Origin: Pseudomonas sp. ANT_H4
Lineage (GTDB): Bacteria > Pseudomonadota > Gammaproteobacteria > Pseudomonadales > Pseudomonadaceae
DNA length: 64,000 bases
Direction of reading: 5' to 3'
Assembly: GCF_008369295.1 (NCBI RefSeq)
Contig: NZ_VOBG01000003.1
Location: 186,001-250,000, forward strand
This document shows, one piece after another, positions 1-8,759 of this stretch (its first letter is position 1; each line of letters starts with the position of its first letter). The position numbers and the translations under genes were made by a program. The notes beneath the pieces are model-generated. The model saw nothing but the letters and a program-made list of their open reading frames with translations, ran no database searches and was not told the DNA's origin.

Positions 1-1
1 G

Positions 2-1888
2 GCTTTCCTTGGCTTCGACGCTCAGGGGCATGGCATTCATGGTCTGCTCTACCGGGTTGCTCAAGGTGACGCGGGCCGTCGGCTGACCCGCTATCAGATC
101 AGCCTGGTGCCGCAGTTGACCTATCTGAAACACAGCAGCCACCAGCGTATTTTCCAGCACAAGCGCGTGCCACAGATCATCGCGCTGGTGCTGGAGGGGC
201 AGGGGATTCAGAGCGATGCCTTTGAGTTCCGGGTGGGGGGTGTTTATCCCGAGCGTGAGTACTGCGTGCAGTTCGATGAAACCGACTTGGCGTTTGTTCA
301 GAGGCTGTGTGCCGAGTCGGGAATTCACTATCACTTCCAGCACCGCCCAGAGGGCCACCTGTTGGTGTTTGGTGATGACCAGACTGTGTTTGCCCAAGGT
401 GACCAGCCAACCCAATACGCGCCCGGTTCCGGGATGGTGGCTGATACACCGGTGATCAACCGCTTTTCGGTGCGTCTGGAGACCCGGACAACGGGTGTGA
501 ACCTGCGCGATTACAACTTTCGAAAACCGCGTCTGGAGCTGGAAAGCGAAGCCCTCGGTGAGCAGCTTCCTTCTCTGGAAGATCACGATTATCCAGGCCA
601 CTTTACCGATCGCCCCCACGGCAAATACCTGGCGAAACGCGCCCTGGAGCGTCACCGCAGCGACTATCGGCTGGCTCATGGTAGTGGTGATCAATCGTCG
701 CTGGTGAGCGGCCAGTTTCTCAAACTGGCAGGGCACCCTCGCCAGGAGTGGAATGATTTGTGGCTGGTGACGCAGGTGACCCATGAGGGTAAGCAACCCC
801 AGGTGTTGGAGGAGTCTGTTACCGATACGGCGGATGATGGTTGGTGTCAGGGTTATCGCAACCAATTCACCGCCACGCCTTGGGATGTGCCATTTCGTGC
901 GCCTCTGCCGGCACCTCGTGCGCCGATCTGCGGGTACCAGAACGCGGTAGTCACCGGGCCAGTGGACAGTGAAATTCACTGCGATGAATACGGTCGGGTC
1001 AAGGTGCAGTTGGCCTGGGACCGAGGCGGTGCATACGACGAGCATTCAAGCTGTTGGCTGCGGGTTGCCAGCGGTTGGGCTCATGAGCATTACGGCGCAG
1101 TGTTGATCCCTCGGGTGGGCATGGAGGTGTTGGTCGGTTTCATCAATGGTGATGCCGATATGCCGCTGGTGGTTGGCTGTCTGGCCAACGCGGCGACGCT
1201 GGTGCCCCTAGATTTGCCGGCAGACCAAACCCGCAGCATCTTCCGTAGCCAAAGCAGCCCCGGTGGCGGTGGCTACAACGAACTGCGCATCGAAGACCGC
1301 AAGGGCGCCGAGGAAATCTACCTGCGTGCCCAGCGCGACTGGACCCAGCACGTGTTGCACGATCAGCGCCTGCAAGTGGATAACCGGCGCAGCGTGAAGG
1401 TCAGTGGCCAATCGCGCCATGAGCTGCACGGTGAGGAGCAGCGCGTTACCCATGGCAATCGCCTGACTGAACTCAAGCAGGATGATCATCTGGTGATTGC
1501 CGGGGCACAGCAGGTGCAACTGGCCAGTCACTCGCTGCAGGCGGGGCAGAAGATTCACTTGAGTGCCGGGCAGCAGATTGTCGTCGACGGGGGCGCCAGC
1601 GTGACCCTGCAAGCGGGAGGCCAGTGGATTACGGTGTCGGCGGGCGGGATTTTCAGCAGCTCGCCGATTCAGATTGGCGGTGCGCCCCAGGCAGGGGTGG
1701 TGACTGCGCCATTGCTGCCAGGTGTCCAGAAGGCTTTGTTGGCCGTCCTGGCGGCGCCGTTGAGCGTGGCACAGGTAGTGAGCCTCAAGCGCCGCGCGCC
1801 GTTTTGTGAGGAGTGCGAGCGCTGCAAGAGCGGCGTGTGCAACTCCCCGCCGTATCGTGGCGCGCCGTTGAGCGGAGCCTCTTTATGA
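2..1888 (+). CDS. vgrG: Type VI secretion spike protein VgrG (TssI), 5' end outside the window
   Basis: VgrG forms the trimeric tip of the type VI secretion needle and carries effectors or adaptors. The open frame runs back to the window edge without a stop, and the first visible residues already belong to the gp27-like base, so the true start lies upstream. About 628 residues are visible. The middle holds the gp5-type OB-fold, with the hallmark stretch DEYGRVKVQLAWDR and then RVGMEVLVGFINGD. After it comes a repetitive beta-helix region near QQIVVDGGASVTLQAGG. The last 35 residues form an extension with four close cysteines (CEECERCKSGVC), which could bind zinc. The stop overlaps the DUF4123 gene by four bases (ATGA), so the two are translationally coupled. 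The identification is firm; which effector it carries is unknown. Confidence 0.93.
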   Translation, partial: AFLGFDAQGHGIHGLLYRVAQGDAGRRLTRYQISLVPQLTYLKHSSHQRIFQHKRVPQIIALVLEGQGIQSDAFEFRVGGVYPEREYCVQFDETDLAFVQRLCAESGIHYHFQHRPEGHLLVFGDDQTVFAQGDQPTQYAPGSGMVADTPVINRFSVRLETRTTGVNLRDYNFRKPRLELESEALGEQLPSLEDHDYPGHFTDRPHGKYLAKRALERHRSDYRLAHGSGDQSSLVSGQFLKLAGHPRQEWNDLWLVTQVTHEGKQPQVLEESVTDTADDGWCQGYRNQFTATPWDVPFRAPLPAPRAPICGYQNAVVTGPVDSEIHCDEYGRVKVQLAWDRGGAYDEHSSCWLRVASGWAHEHYGAVLIPRVGMEVLVGFINGDADMPLVVGCLANAATLVPLDLPADQTRSIFRSQSSPGGGGYNELRIEDRKGAEEIYLRAQRDWTQHVLHDQRLQVDNRRSVKVSGQSRHELHGEEQRVTHGNRLTELKQDDHLVIAGAQQVQLASHSLQAGQKIHLSAGQQIVVDGGASVTLQAGGQWITVSAGGIFSSSPIQIGGAPQAGVVTAPLLPGVQKALLAVLAAPLSVAQVVSLKRRAPFCEECERCKSGVCNSPPYRGAPLSGASL

Positions 1889-2598
1889 CCAGCCCTCGTG
1901 ATTGGCTGGCCCGCGAACCTTTGCAGGCCGGTGAGCAGTTGTTCGCCATATTGGGCAATGCCAGCCAATGCAAACCGGTTGAGGCCTGGCGGCTGGCCGG
2001 CGGCGGCTTGCCCAGTTCCGTCTGGGCCAACAGCGAGTATGGGGCGTGGGAGGAGGTCATGCCCTATGTCGCGGTGGTTGTCGCTGACAGTCCCTTTCTT
2101 GATTGGGTCGCTGAATGCGAGGCCGCCGACTGGGGCTGGCTGGGCGTATCGTCCTGCCCTTTACAAACCGTTGTCGATCATCTGCGCAGCCTGACCAAGG
2201 TGCTGTTGCCAGAGGGGCAGGTGGTGTTTTTTCGCTTTTGGGACGGGACGTATCTACTGCCTGTCCTGGAGGCGCTCGGGCCTGAGGCGGGTGGGGTGAT
2301 TCCCGTATTCGGGCGGTATTGGATCAATGGTCAACACCATGCAGTTGCCGGAGCATTGGCAGGCGCTGTGGGGACCAGCCCTTGGTGGGAGGTTCCGCCA
2401 CAGGTTCTCAAGCAGTTGGGCGAGCATTCGACCGCTCCTCTGGTGGACAACCTGCTGCAATGGCTGGAAGAGGAGCGACCGGACCTGCATCAGGCGTTCG
2501 CGATCACGACCTTGAAGCACAAGGTCGCGTATTTTGTGCGCAAGCCTGGCGGTGATCAGCGGGCGTTGGCCGCCTACCTCACCGCCGAGCTGGGTTGA
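1885..2598 (+). CDS. DUF4123 domain protein, T6SS effector adaptor/chaperone
   Basis: The product is 237 residues. DUF4123 proteins (Tap/TEC) are cytosolic adaptors that load an effector onto its cognate VgrG. The frame extends 24 codons further upstream inside vgrG, but I chose the ATG that overlaps the vgrG stop (ATGA), the usual arrangement for this gene pair. The N-terminal half (FAILGNASQCKPVEAWRL, then the PYVAVVVADSPFLDWV stretch) has the family's look: an inferred position value followed by a hydrophobic core. Such adaptors normally precede the effector gene. Here the stop at 2596-2598 touches the stop of the convergent metY, so no effector follows in this direction. The adaptor may serve an effector encoded elsewhere or be a relic of a larger module. 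Confidence 0.82.
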   Translation: MTSPRDWLAREPLQAGEQLFAILGNASQCKPVEAWRLAGGGLPSSVWANSEYGAWEEVMPYVAVVVADSPFLDWVAECEAADWGWLGVSSCPLQTVVDHLRSLTKVLLPEGQVVFFRFWDGTYLLPVLEALGPEAGGVIPVFGRYWINGQHHAVAGALAGAVGTSPWWEVPPQVLKQLGEHSTAPLVDNLLQWLEEERPDLHQAFAITTLKHKVAYFVRKPGGDQRALAAYLTAELG

Positions 2599-3867
2599 TC
2601 AGGCATTGAGCGACTGCTGCAAGTCCTCGATCAGGTCTTCAATAGCTTCAATACCCACCGACAGGCGAATCATTTCTGGCCTGACGCCGGCCTTGGCCTG
2701 TTCCTGCTCATTCATCTGCCGATGGGTCGTGGAGGCAGGATGGCAAGCCAGGGACTTGGCGTCGCCGATGTTCACCAGGCGCTTGAAAATTTGCAGAGCA
2801 TCGTAGAAGCGCACGCCGGCATCAAAGCCGCCCTTCAAGCCGAAGGACAGAATCGCCGAAGGTTTGCCCTGCATGTATTTCTGTGCCAGATGATGGTGTG
2901 GGTGATCCGGCAGGCCGGCGTAGCTGACCCACTCGACCTGCGCATGACCTTGCAGGAACTGCGCAACCTTCAGCGCGTTCTCGGTATGGCGCTCCATGCG
3001 CAGCGCCAGGGTTTCCAGGCCTTGCAGCAGCAAGAAGGCGTTCATCGGTGCCAATGCCGCACCGGTGTTGCGCAGCGGTACGGTACGGGCGCGGGCGATA
3101 AACGCCGCCGGGCCGAATTTTTCGGTGTAGACCACGCCGTGATAGGCCGGCTCCGGTTGGTTCAGGCCGGGGAATTTTTCCGGATATTTCGTCCAGGGAA
3201 AAGTGCCGCTGTCGACGATCACGCCACCCAAGGAGTTGCCGTGGCCGCCAACGTATTTGGTCACCGAGTGCACGACGATGTCGGCGCCGAACTGGATCGG
3301 CTTGCACAGGATCGGCGTAGCCACGGTGTTGTCCACCATCAGCGGTACATCACGGGCGTGGGCGACGTCGGCCAGGGCTTCGATGTCGATGATATTGCCC
3401 GCCGGGTTGCCGATACTTTCGCAGTACACCAGCTTGGTGTTGTCATCGATCAGCTCGGCGATGGCCTCGGCCGAATCGTCTCGGGCAAAGCGCACGTCGA
3501 CACCGAAACTCGGTAGCAGGTGGGCGAACAGGGTATAGGTGCCGCCGTAAAGCTGTGGAGTGGTGACAATGTTGTCGCCGGCGCGGGTCAGGGTCTGGAT
3601 CGCATAATGAATCGCCGCGCTGCCAGCCGATACGGCCAAGGCAGCAATCCCGCCTTCCAGGGCTGCCATGCGTTGTTCCAGCACGTCATTGGTGGGGTTC
3701 ATGATCCGCGTGTAGATGTTGCCGGGAACATCCAGGTTGAACAGGTCGGCGCCGTGCTGGGCGTTATCGAATTCGAAGGCGACGTTCTGGTAGATCGGCA
3801 CGGCAACGGCCTTGGTGGTCGGGTCCGACTTGAAGCCGTGGTGCAGGGCGATAGTGGCGTCTTTCAT
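2599..3867 (-). CDS. metY: O-acetylhomoserine aminocarboxypropyltransferase (sulfhydrylase)
   Basis: This cytosolic PLP enzyme of the Cys/Met metabolism family makes homocysteine from O-acetylhomoserine and sulfide. The 422-residue length is typical of OAH sulfhydrylases and longer than cystathionine enzymes. The PLP site is visible as SVTKYVGGHGN, with the Schiff-base lysine near residue 204, and the upstream DNTVATP stretch supplies the aspartate that contacts the pyridine nitrogen. The start ATG has a strong ribosome site (AAGGAGG) about ten bases upstream. It is convergent with the DUF4123 gene with no gap. Some annotations call such proteins bifunctional with cysteine synthase; sequence alone cannot settle the preferred substrate. 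Confidence 0.9.
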   Translation of the reverse strand: MKDATIALHHGFKSDPTTKAVAVPIYQNVAFEFDNAQHGADLFNLDVPGNIYTRIMNPTNDVLEQRMAALEGGIAALAVSAGSAAIHYAIQTLTRAGDNIVTTPQLYGGTYTLFAHLLPSFGVDVRFARDDSAEAIAELIDDNTKLVYCESIGNPAGNIIDIEALADVAHARDVPLMVDNTVATPILCKPIQFGADIVVHSVTKYVGGHGNSLGGVIVDSGTFPWTKYPEKFPGLNQPEPAYHGVVYTEKFGPAAFIARARTVPLRNTGAALAPMNAFLLLQGLETLALRMERHTENALKVAQFLQGHAQVEWVSYAGLPDHPHHHLAQKYMQGKPSAILSFGLKGGFDAGVRFYDALQIFKRLVNIGDAKSLACHPASTTHRQMNEQEQAKAGVRPEMIRLSVGIEAIEDLIEDLQQSLNA

Positions 3868-3926
3868 GAGCGTTGTTGACCTCCTTGGAAATGGTTTATG
3901 TACTGGGGGCTACTGCGCAGCCTAAC

Positions 3927-3948
3927 GCGGGCAAGCCGGCTCGCCACA
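3927..3948. repeat. Solitary REP-type palindromic repeat
   Basis: A GCGGGCAAGCCGGCTCGCC-type sequence in the metY-rlmJ gap. It matches the right arm of the paired REP at 59703-59724 with one difference. This is the familiar Pseudomonas intergenic 'cgggcaagcccgctcgccaca' type. No second inverted copy lies nearby, so this is a singlet rather than a REPIN. Confidence 0.65.
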
Positions 3949-4084
3949 ATAAGCGCGCTGCCGCGCTGTATTTAGATTGTTTTCAGAGATGCGCCTGTGT
4001 TTGCGATATAAGCACCACCTGGCGCGCAACCCTGCACCTTTGCCCGCGTAAAAGGTAAACTTCGCCCCCTGCGCAGGAGCAACC

Positions 4085-4921
4085 ATGAATTATCGTCACG
4101 CCTTTCACGCCGGCAACCACGCCGATGTCTTCAAACACCTGACCTTGACCCGCCTCATCGCCCTGATGTCGCGCAAGGAGCAGCCGTTTGCCTATCTTGA
4201 TACCCACGCCGGAATTGGTCTGTACGACCTTCAGGGCGACCAGGCCAACCGCACCGGTGAATACCTGGAAGGCATCGCCCGGCTATGGGACGCGACGGAC
4301 CTGCCGCCGCTGACAGCCGACTACATGCGCGTGCTGCACGAAATGAACCCGGATGGCCAGTTGCGCTACTACCCAGGCTCGCCGGAGCTGGCGCGGCGCC
4401 TGACTCGCCCGCAGGATCGCGTGCTGCTCAATGAAAAACACCCCGAAGACGGTGTGTTGCTCAAGGACAACATGAAGGGTGATCGTCGGGTCAAGGTGCA
4501 CCTGGGCGAAGGCTGGCATGTACCGCGGGCACTGCTGCCGGTGCCGGAAAAACGTGCATTGATGTTGATTGATCCGCCGTTCGAAAAACTCGACGAGATG
4601 CAGCGCTGTGCCGCCTCCCTCAAGGAAGCTATTGGCCGTATGCGTCAGACCGTCGCGGCGATCTGGTACCCGGTCAAGGACCAGCGCATGTTGCGCCGCT
4701 TCTACCAGGACCTGGCGGGCACCGGGGCGCCGAAGTTGCTGCGGGTGGAATTACTGGTGCATCCGTTGGACACGCCCAATACCCTGAACGGCTCGGGCTT
4801 GGCGATTGCGAATCCGCCGTGGGGGCTGGAGGAAGAATTGCGAGAGCTGCTGCCATGGCTGTCCAAGCAACTTGGGCAAACCCAGGGTGGGTGGCAGATG
4901 GATTGGCTCATTGCTGAATGA
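4085..4921 (+). CDS. rlmJ: 23S rRNA (adenine(2030)-N6)-methyltransferase RlmJ
   Basis: RlmJ methylates N6 of A2030 in 23S rRNA using S-adenosylmethionine. The product is 278 residues, the usual length. The characteristic start MNYRHAFHAGNHADVFKH is present. AYLDTHAGIGLYDL is the SAM-binding region near residue 40, and DPPF at 163-166 is the catalytic N6-adenine methyltransferase motif. An AGGAG ribosome site lies just upstream of the ATG. The gene appears monocistronic: the upstream gene is divergent and a palindromic repeat begins directly after the stop codon. Confidence 0.95.
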   Translation: MNYRHAFHAGNHADVFKHLTLTRLIALMSRKEQPFAYLDTHAGIGLYDLQGDQANRTGEYLEGIARLWDATDLPPLTADYMRVLHEMNPDGQLRYYPGSPELARRLTRPQDRVLLNEKHPEDGVLLKDNMKGDRRVKVHLGEGWHVPRALLPVPEKRALMLIDPPFEKLDEMQRCAASLKEAIGRMRQTVAAIWYPVKDQRMLRRFYQDLAGTGAPKLLRVELLVHPLDTPNTLNGSGLAIANPPWGLEEELRELLPWLSKQLGQTQGGWQMDWLIAE

Positions 4922-4974
4922 AAGCTTCAAGCTGCAAGAAGCGCGTTCCTGCTCTTACTTGCAGCTTGAAGCTT
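4922..4974. repeat. REP-like perfect 17-bp inverted repeat after rlmJ
   Basis: AAGCTTCAAGCTGCAAG (4922-4938) and its exact reverse complement (4958-4974) are separated by 19 bases. A further half copy (CTTGCAGCT) follows at about 4979. The left arm begins on the base after the rlmJ stop, between the convergent genes rlmJ and msrA. Related sequences occur at 47958-48019 and, unusually, inside a coding region at 30272-30288. It could also act as a transcript-end hairpin. Confidence 0.75.
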
Positions 4975-4994
4975 AAAACTTGCAGCTCCGATCT

Positions 4995-5642
4995 TCAGAT
5001 CGGACAAGTCACGCCTGTGCCGCCAATCCCGCAGTAGCCGGCCGGATTTTTTGCCAGGTACTGCTGGTGATACGCCTCGGCGAAGTAGACTGTCGGAGCC
5101 TCTTCGATTTCCGTGGTGATTGTGCCCAGGCCAGCCTTGCTCAGCTCGTTCTGATAAGCCTGTGCACTGGCCTTCGCTGCGTCCAACTGCTCAGGCGTAG
5201 TGGCGTAGATCACGGAACGATACTGGCTGCCGATGTCATTGCCCTGGCGCATGCCCTGGGTTGGGTTGTGCAGTTCCCAAAACATTTTCAGCAGGTCTTC
5301 GTACTTGATCTTGGCCTGGTCATATACCACCAGTACCACTTCGCTGTGGCCGGTCAGGCCCGAGCAGACTTCTTCATAGGTCGGGTTCGGCGTGTAGCCG
5401 CCAGCATAGCCGGCCACCGTGCTGACCACGCCTTCGTGCTGCCAGAAACGGCGTTCCGCGCCCCAGAAACAGCCCAGGCCGAAGATCGCGAAGCCTACAT
5501 CGTCCAGGAATGGGCCCAGCAGCGGGTTGCCATTGACGAAGTGCGTCTCGGGCAAGGTCATTGGGGTTTCACGGCCAGGCAGAGCTTGTTCTTGAGTGGG
5601 AAGCACGTTTTTGTTCACCAGGATTTCCGAGCGCAAGACCAT
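4995..5642 (-). CDS. msrA: Peptide-methionine (S)-S-oxide reductase MsrA
   Basis: MsrA repairs oxidised methionine (the S-sulfoxide) in proteins and free methionine. The 215-residue product has the catalytic GCFWGAE motif with Cys58, and the C-terminal [14 protein letters not shown] supplies the recycling cysteines. The extra N-terminal 40 residues are typical of the long proteobacterial form. A GAGAGGA ribosome site precedes the ATG. It is convergent with rlmJ, and downstream of the dipA-like gene on the same strand. In P. aeruginosa, as I recall, msrA is also next to dipA. Confidence 0.95.
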   Translation of the reverse strand: MVLRSEILVNKNVLPTQEQALPGRETPMTLPETHFVNGNPLLGPFLDDVGFAIFGLGCFWGAERRFWQHEGVVSTVAGYAGGYTPNPTYEEVCSGLTGHSEVVLVVYDQAKIKYEDLLKMFWELHNPTQGMRQGNDIGSQYRSVIYATTPEQLDAAKASAQAYQNELSKAGLGTITTEIEEAPTVYFAEAYHQQYLAKNPAGYCGIGGTGVTCPI

Positions 5643-5715
5643 GTTCAGTCCTCTCAGTCAGATTGAGTTAACAGAGTAATTCAGACCGCCAGTGTGCCCG
5701 AGTGTTACAGCGCTG

Positions 5716-8406
5716 TCAGGCGATTGGCCCGCGAGGATAGCGTTTAAGTCTTTCCAGCAACTCGGAACCGGGGATGGGCCGGTCGAACAGGTAGCCCTGG
5801 CCGACGTCGCAGCGATGGCGGCGCAGGAACGCCAGTTGCTCGGCGGTTTCGATGCCTTCGGCGACGACCTTGAGCTTGAGGTTATGGGCCATGGCGATCA
5901 CCGCTGAGGTGATTTCCATATCGTCCTGGTTGTCCGGGATCTCATGGATAAAGCTGCGATCGATCTTGATGATATCGATGGGGAATTTTTTCAAGTAGCT
6001 GAGCGACGAGTAGCCGGTACCGAAATCGTCCATGGCCAGGGTCAGGCCGAAACTCTTCAGCTGGTCCAATTGCAGGCGCGTGTCTTCGGTGGCCTCCAGC
6101 AGCAGGCCTTCGGTCAGCTCCAGCTCCAGCAAATTGGCAGGCAGCTGTTCTTCCTTGAGGATGGCGGCAATTGAGGCCACCAGGTCAGGGTCGGAGAACT
6201 GCTTGGGTGACAGGTTGATCGCTACCTGCAGGTTGCCCATGCCGGCGGCGCTCAGTCGTTTGCTCATGCGGCAGGCCTGGCGGGCGATCCACTTGCCGAT
6301 GGGGATGATCAGCCCGGTTTCTTCGGCCACACTGATGAACTGATCCGGTCGGATCATGCCTTTTTCCGGGTGATTCCAGCGCAACAGCGCTTCCATCCCC
6401 AACAGGCGGCCGCTGCGCAGGCACAGTTTTGGCTGGTAGAACACGTCCAACTCGTTCTGGGTCAGGGCGCGGCGCAGGTTGTTTTCCACGAACAGTTTGT
6501 AGCTGGCCTCGGCGTTCAGCGCTTCGGTGAACACCTGGACCTGATGTTTGCCATTGGCCTTGGCCTTGTGCAGCGCCAGGCCTGCGTTGCGCATCAGGGT
6601 TTGCGGGTCGCGGCCGTGCAGCGGGGCGCAGGCCAGGCCCACGGAGCCGGTGACGCTGATCAGTTGGTTGTCGACAAACATCGGCTTGTCGAGGGTCATC
6701 AGCAACTGGAATGCCACCTGCTGGCCGACCTCAAGGTCGGTATTGTCCAGCAGCACCGCGAACTCGTTGCTGGCGAACCGCGCCAGGCTGCCGCCGGTGC
6801 TCAGGCTGTTGCGCAGGCGCCGGGCCAGGCTGATCAGCAGCTTGTCGCCGGTCTGGTGGCCGAGGCTGTCGTTGATTCGCTTGAAGTTGTCGATGTCCAC
6901 CAGCAGCAGGCTGATGGGAGTGTCGCTGTCCCGGGCAAAGCGTTCGTCGAGGTTGCGGATGAACGCCGGACGGTTGCCCAGGTTGGTGAGGTTGTCGGTA
7001 TAGGCCAGACGCTCGATGCGCTGCTGGGCCAGCTTGGTTTGGGTGATATCTTCGTAGATGCCGATGTAGTGGGTCAGCTCGCGATTGTCGCCATAGACCC
7101 TGGAGATCGACAACTGCCCCCAGTAGGGCTCGAGGTTTTTGCGTCGGCTCTTGAATTCGCCTTGCCAGCTGTTGCTCTTGGCCAGGCTCGATCGTGCGTC
7201 GAACAACAGCGCACTGAGATTCTCCAGGGCCGGCAGTTCCGACAGCTTGTGGCCGTGGACTTCTTCGGAGCTGTACTGGGTGATCGCCGTAAAGCTGGGG
7301 TTGACGTACTCCACCACGCCATCGCAATTGACCAGCAGAAATGCGTTGGCACTTTGCTCCACGGCCCGCTGGAACAAATGCAGGGCGCTGGTGGCGGTGC
7401 GACGGTTGTGGTTGTTGATCACCTGGGCGAACTGGTCGGCCAACTCGCCGGCAAAAGCAATCTCGTCAGCCTGCCAGGCTCGGGTGGTGCCGCTTTGCTC
7501 CAGGCACAATACGCCCACCACTTGGCCATCGATGCGGATACTGGCGTCGAGCATGGCGTGGATATCCCGCGGGCGCAGACTCTCGGCCATCTCCCGTGTG
7601 CGCGGGTCGCGCATGGCATTGCCGGCATCAATTGCGCGGCTGGTTTGCAGGGCTTCCAGGTAATCCGGGAAGCCGCTGGCGTCGATGGGCATGGGCAGGT
7701 GGTGTTGCTGATCGGCGCGGTGGAAGGCGGAGATCGGCACCAGATGCTGGTCTTCCAGGTTCCAGATGCTGGCACAGTCGATCTGATAAATATCGCAGGC
7801 GCTGCGGGTGATCAGTTCAGCGGCTTCTTGCAGGGAATTGTTGGTGCTGTAGCGCTGGCGGGCCAACAGCAGGATCAGTTCCTGCTGGGCGCGCACCCGT
7901 TCCAGGTGTTGCAGTTGTTCCTGTTGCGTGCGTTGGTTGAGTTCCAGGGCGATCTGCAAACGGCTGTTTTGGTCTTCCAGGTCGGCGGCGGGCATCGGTG
8001 TCAGGTTGCTGAACAGGCCGTCCACCACCATCAGGTAGCCGCGCAATAGGTGGCGATTGTGCTGTTTGTAGGCTTCGCCCAGTTCCAGCAGGTTCAAGGG
8101 GCCGTGGCTGGTGTGCAGGGTGTAGCGCACCAGGTAATGGGGGCTGGCCGTCAGTTGCTGTTGAATCGCGTCATGCAACTGATAGCGGGCCTGGGGCTCC
8201 ATCAGGCTGGCGTAGGGCGAGCCGATCAGGGAGCACAGTTCCATCGCCGGGAGGCCGAACTGTTTTTCGCAATTGGGATCAAGGTACAAGAGTGCCCAGC
8301 TTGCCTCATTTAGCCGCTCGAAACGCAGCATACCGAGGCGCGAAGGCACCGGTAATTGCGTCACTACCTCGGCCGCCGTTCGGGCGACATCGGGTTGGCT
8401 TTTCAT
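5716..8406 (-). CDS. dipA: PAS-GAF-PAS-GGDEF-EAL cyclic-di-GMP phosphodiesterase (DipA-like)
   Basis: The product is 896 residues with no membrane segment. From this start the domains in order are: a PAS-like region (about 30-130), a glutamine-rich coiled coil (about 150-185), GAF (about 190-330), PAS (about 345-460), GGDEF (about 470-630) and EAL (about 640-890). The GGDEF signature is replaced by ASNEF at 545-549, so cyclase activity is unlikely. The EAL domain keeps EALLRW (672 onward), ELTE and DDFGTGYSSL (793 onward), so it should hydrolyse c-di-GMP. P. aeruginosa DipA (PA5017), a dispersion-linked phosphodiesterase, has the same layout and degenerate ASNEF, as I recall, and also lies between msrA and aceF. 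The start is uncertain: an in-frame GTG at 8448 adds 14 residues, and neither start has a good ribosome site. Confidence 0.88.
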   Translation of the reverse strand: MKSQPDVARTAAEVVTQLPVPSRLGMLRFERLNEASWALLYLDPNCEKQFGLPAMELCSLIGSPYASLMEPQARYQLHDAIQQQLTASPHYLVRYTLHTSHGPLNLLELGEAYKQHNRHLLRGYLMVVDGLFSNLTPMPAADLEDQNSRLQIALELNQRTQQEQLQHLERVRAQQELILLLARQRYSTNNSLQEAAELITRSACDIYQIDCASIWNLEDQHLVPISAFHRADQQHHLPMPIDASGFPDYLEALQTSRAIDAGNAMRDPRTREMAESLRPRDIHAMLDASIRIDGQVVGVLCLEQSGTTRAWQADEIAFAGELADQFAQVINNHNRRTATSALHLFQRAVEQSANAFLLVNCDGVVEYVNPSFTAITQYSSEEVHGHKLSELPALENLSALLFDARSSLAKSNSWQGEFKSRRKNLEPYWGQLSISRVYGDNRELTHYIGIYEDITQTKLAQQRIERLAYTDNLTNLGNRPAFIRNLDERFARDSDTPISLLLVDIDNFKRINDSLGHQTGDKLLISLARRLRNSLSTGGSLARFASNEFAVLLDNTDLEVGQQVAFQLLMTLDKPMFVDNQLISVTGSVGLACAPLHGRDPQTLMRNAGLALHKAKANGKHQVQVFTEALNAEASYKLFVENNLRRALTQNELDVFYQPKLCLRSGRLLGMEALLRWNHPEKGMIRPDQFISVAEETGLIIPIGKWIARQACRMSKRLSAAGMGNLQVAINLSPKQFSDPDLVASIAAILKEEQLPANLLELELTEGLLLEATEDTRLQLDQLKSFGLTLAMDDFGTGYSSLSYLKKFPIDIIKIDRSFIHEIPDNQDDMEITSAVIAMAHNLKLKVVAEGIETAEQLAFLRRHRCDVGQGYLFDRPIPGSELLERLKRYPRGPIA

Positions 8407-8759
8407 GGGGGAACTCGCTTGGAAAAATGCGCATTGCGCCGGGCTCACGCCCTCTTTACTGCTGTCTGCGGCAAGGTTGCATCATGCAGCACGGACTGAC
8501 AAGAGAGGATGAAGGCTAAGTGCTATAAGTGCGTTATCGGCAGGGCGGGGGATTTCTGCAATTGGGGTGATGGGTGGTTTGTGGTGAGGGGGTTTGCCGG
8601 ATCTGCGTATCGCCCCCGTTGGGCTGCGCGGCAGCTCCAATAGGATTACAAAAAACAGGCAAAAAAAGCCCCGCCAAATTGGCGGGGTTGAGGTACGAGC
8701 GTGGCGCTCGGAAAACCTTGAAACCAGGCCTTCCCTATCAGAGGAGGGCCCGTTGTGGC
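8407..8759. other. Intergenic region between the dipA-like gene and aceF
   Basis: This stretch holds the 5' end of the dipA-like transcript and the aceF terminator at 8661-8688. A short palindrome (TGCATCATGCA, 8478-8488) lies upstream of the dipA-like gene. I see no additional convincing gene; the open frames crossing it are shadows of aceF. Confidence 0.5.
8661..8688 (-). terminator. Rho-independent terminator of the aceEF operon
   Basis: Read on the minus strand, CCCCGCCA-aat-TGGCGGGG forms an eight-pair GC-rich hairpin followed by a run of seven T (8661-8667). It lies about 70 bases past the aceF stop. Confidence 0.85.

Noticed and set aside
8478..8488. TGCATCATGCA palindrome upstream of the dipA-like gene
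   Set aside because: It is short, with no partner site or known regulator, so no claim is made.
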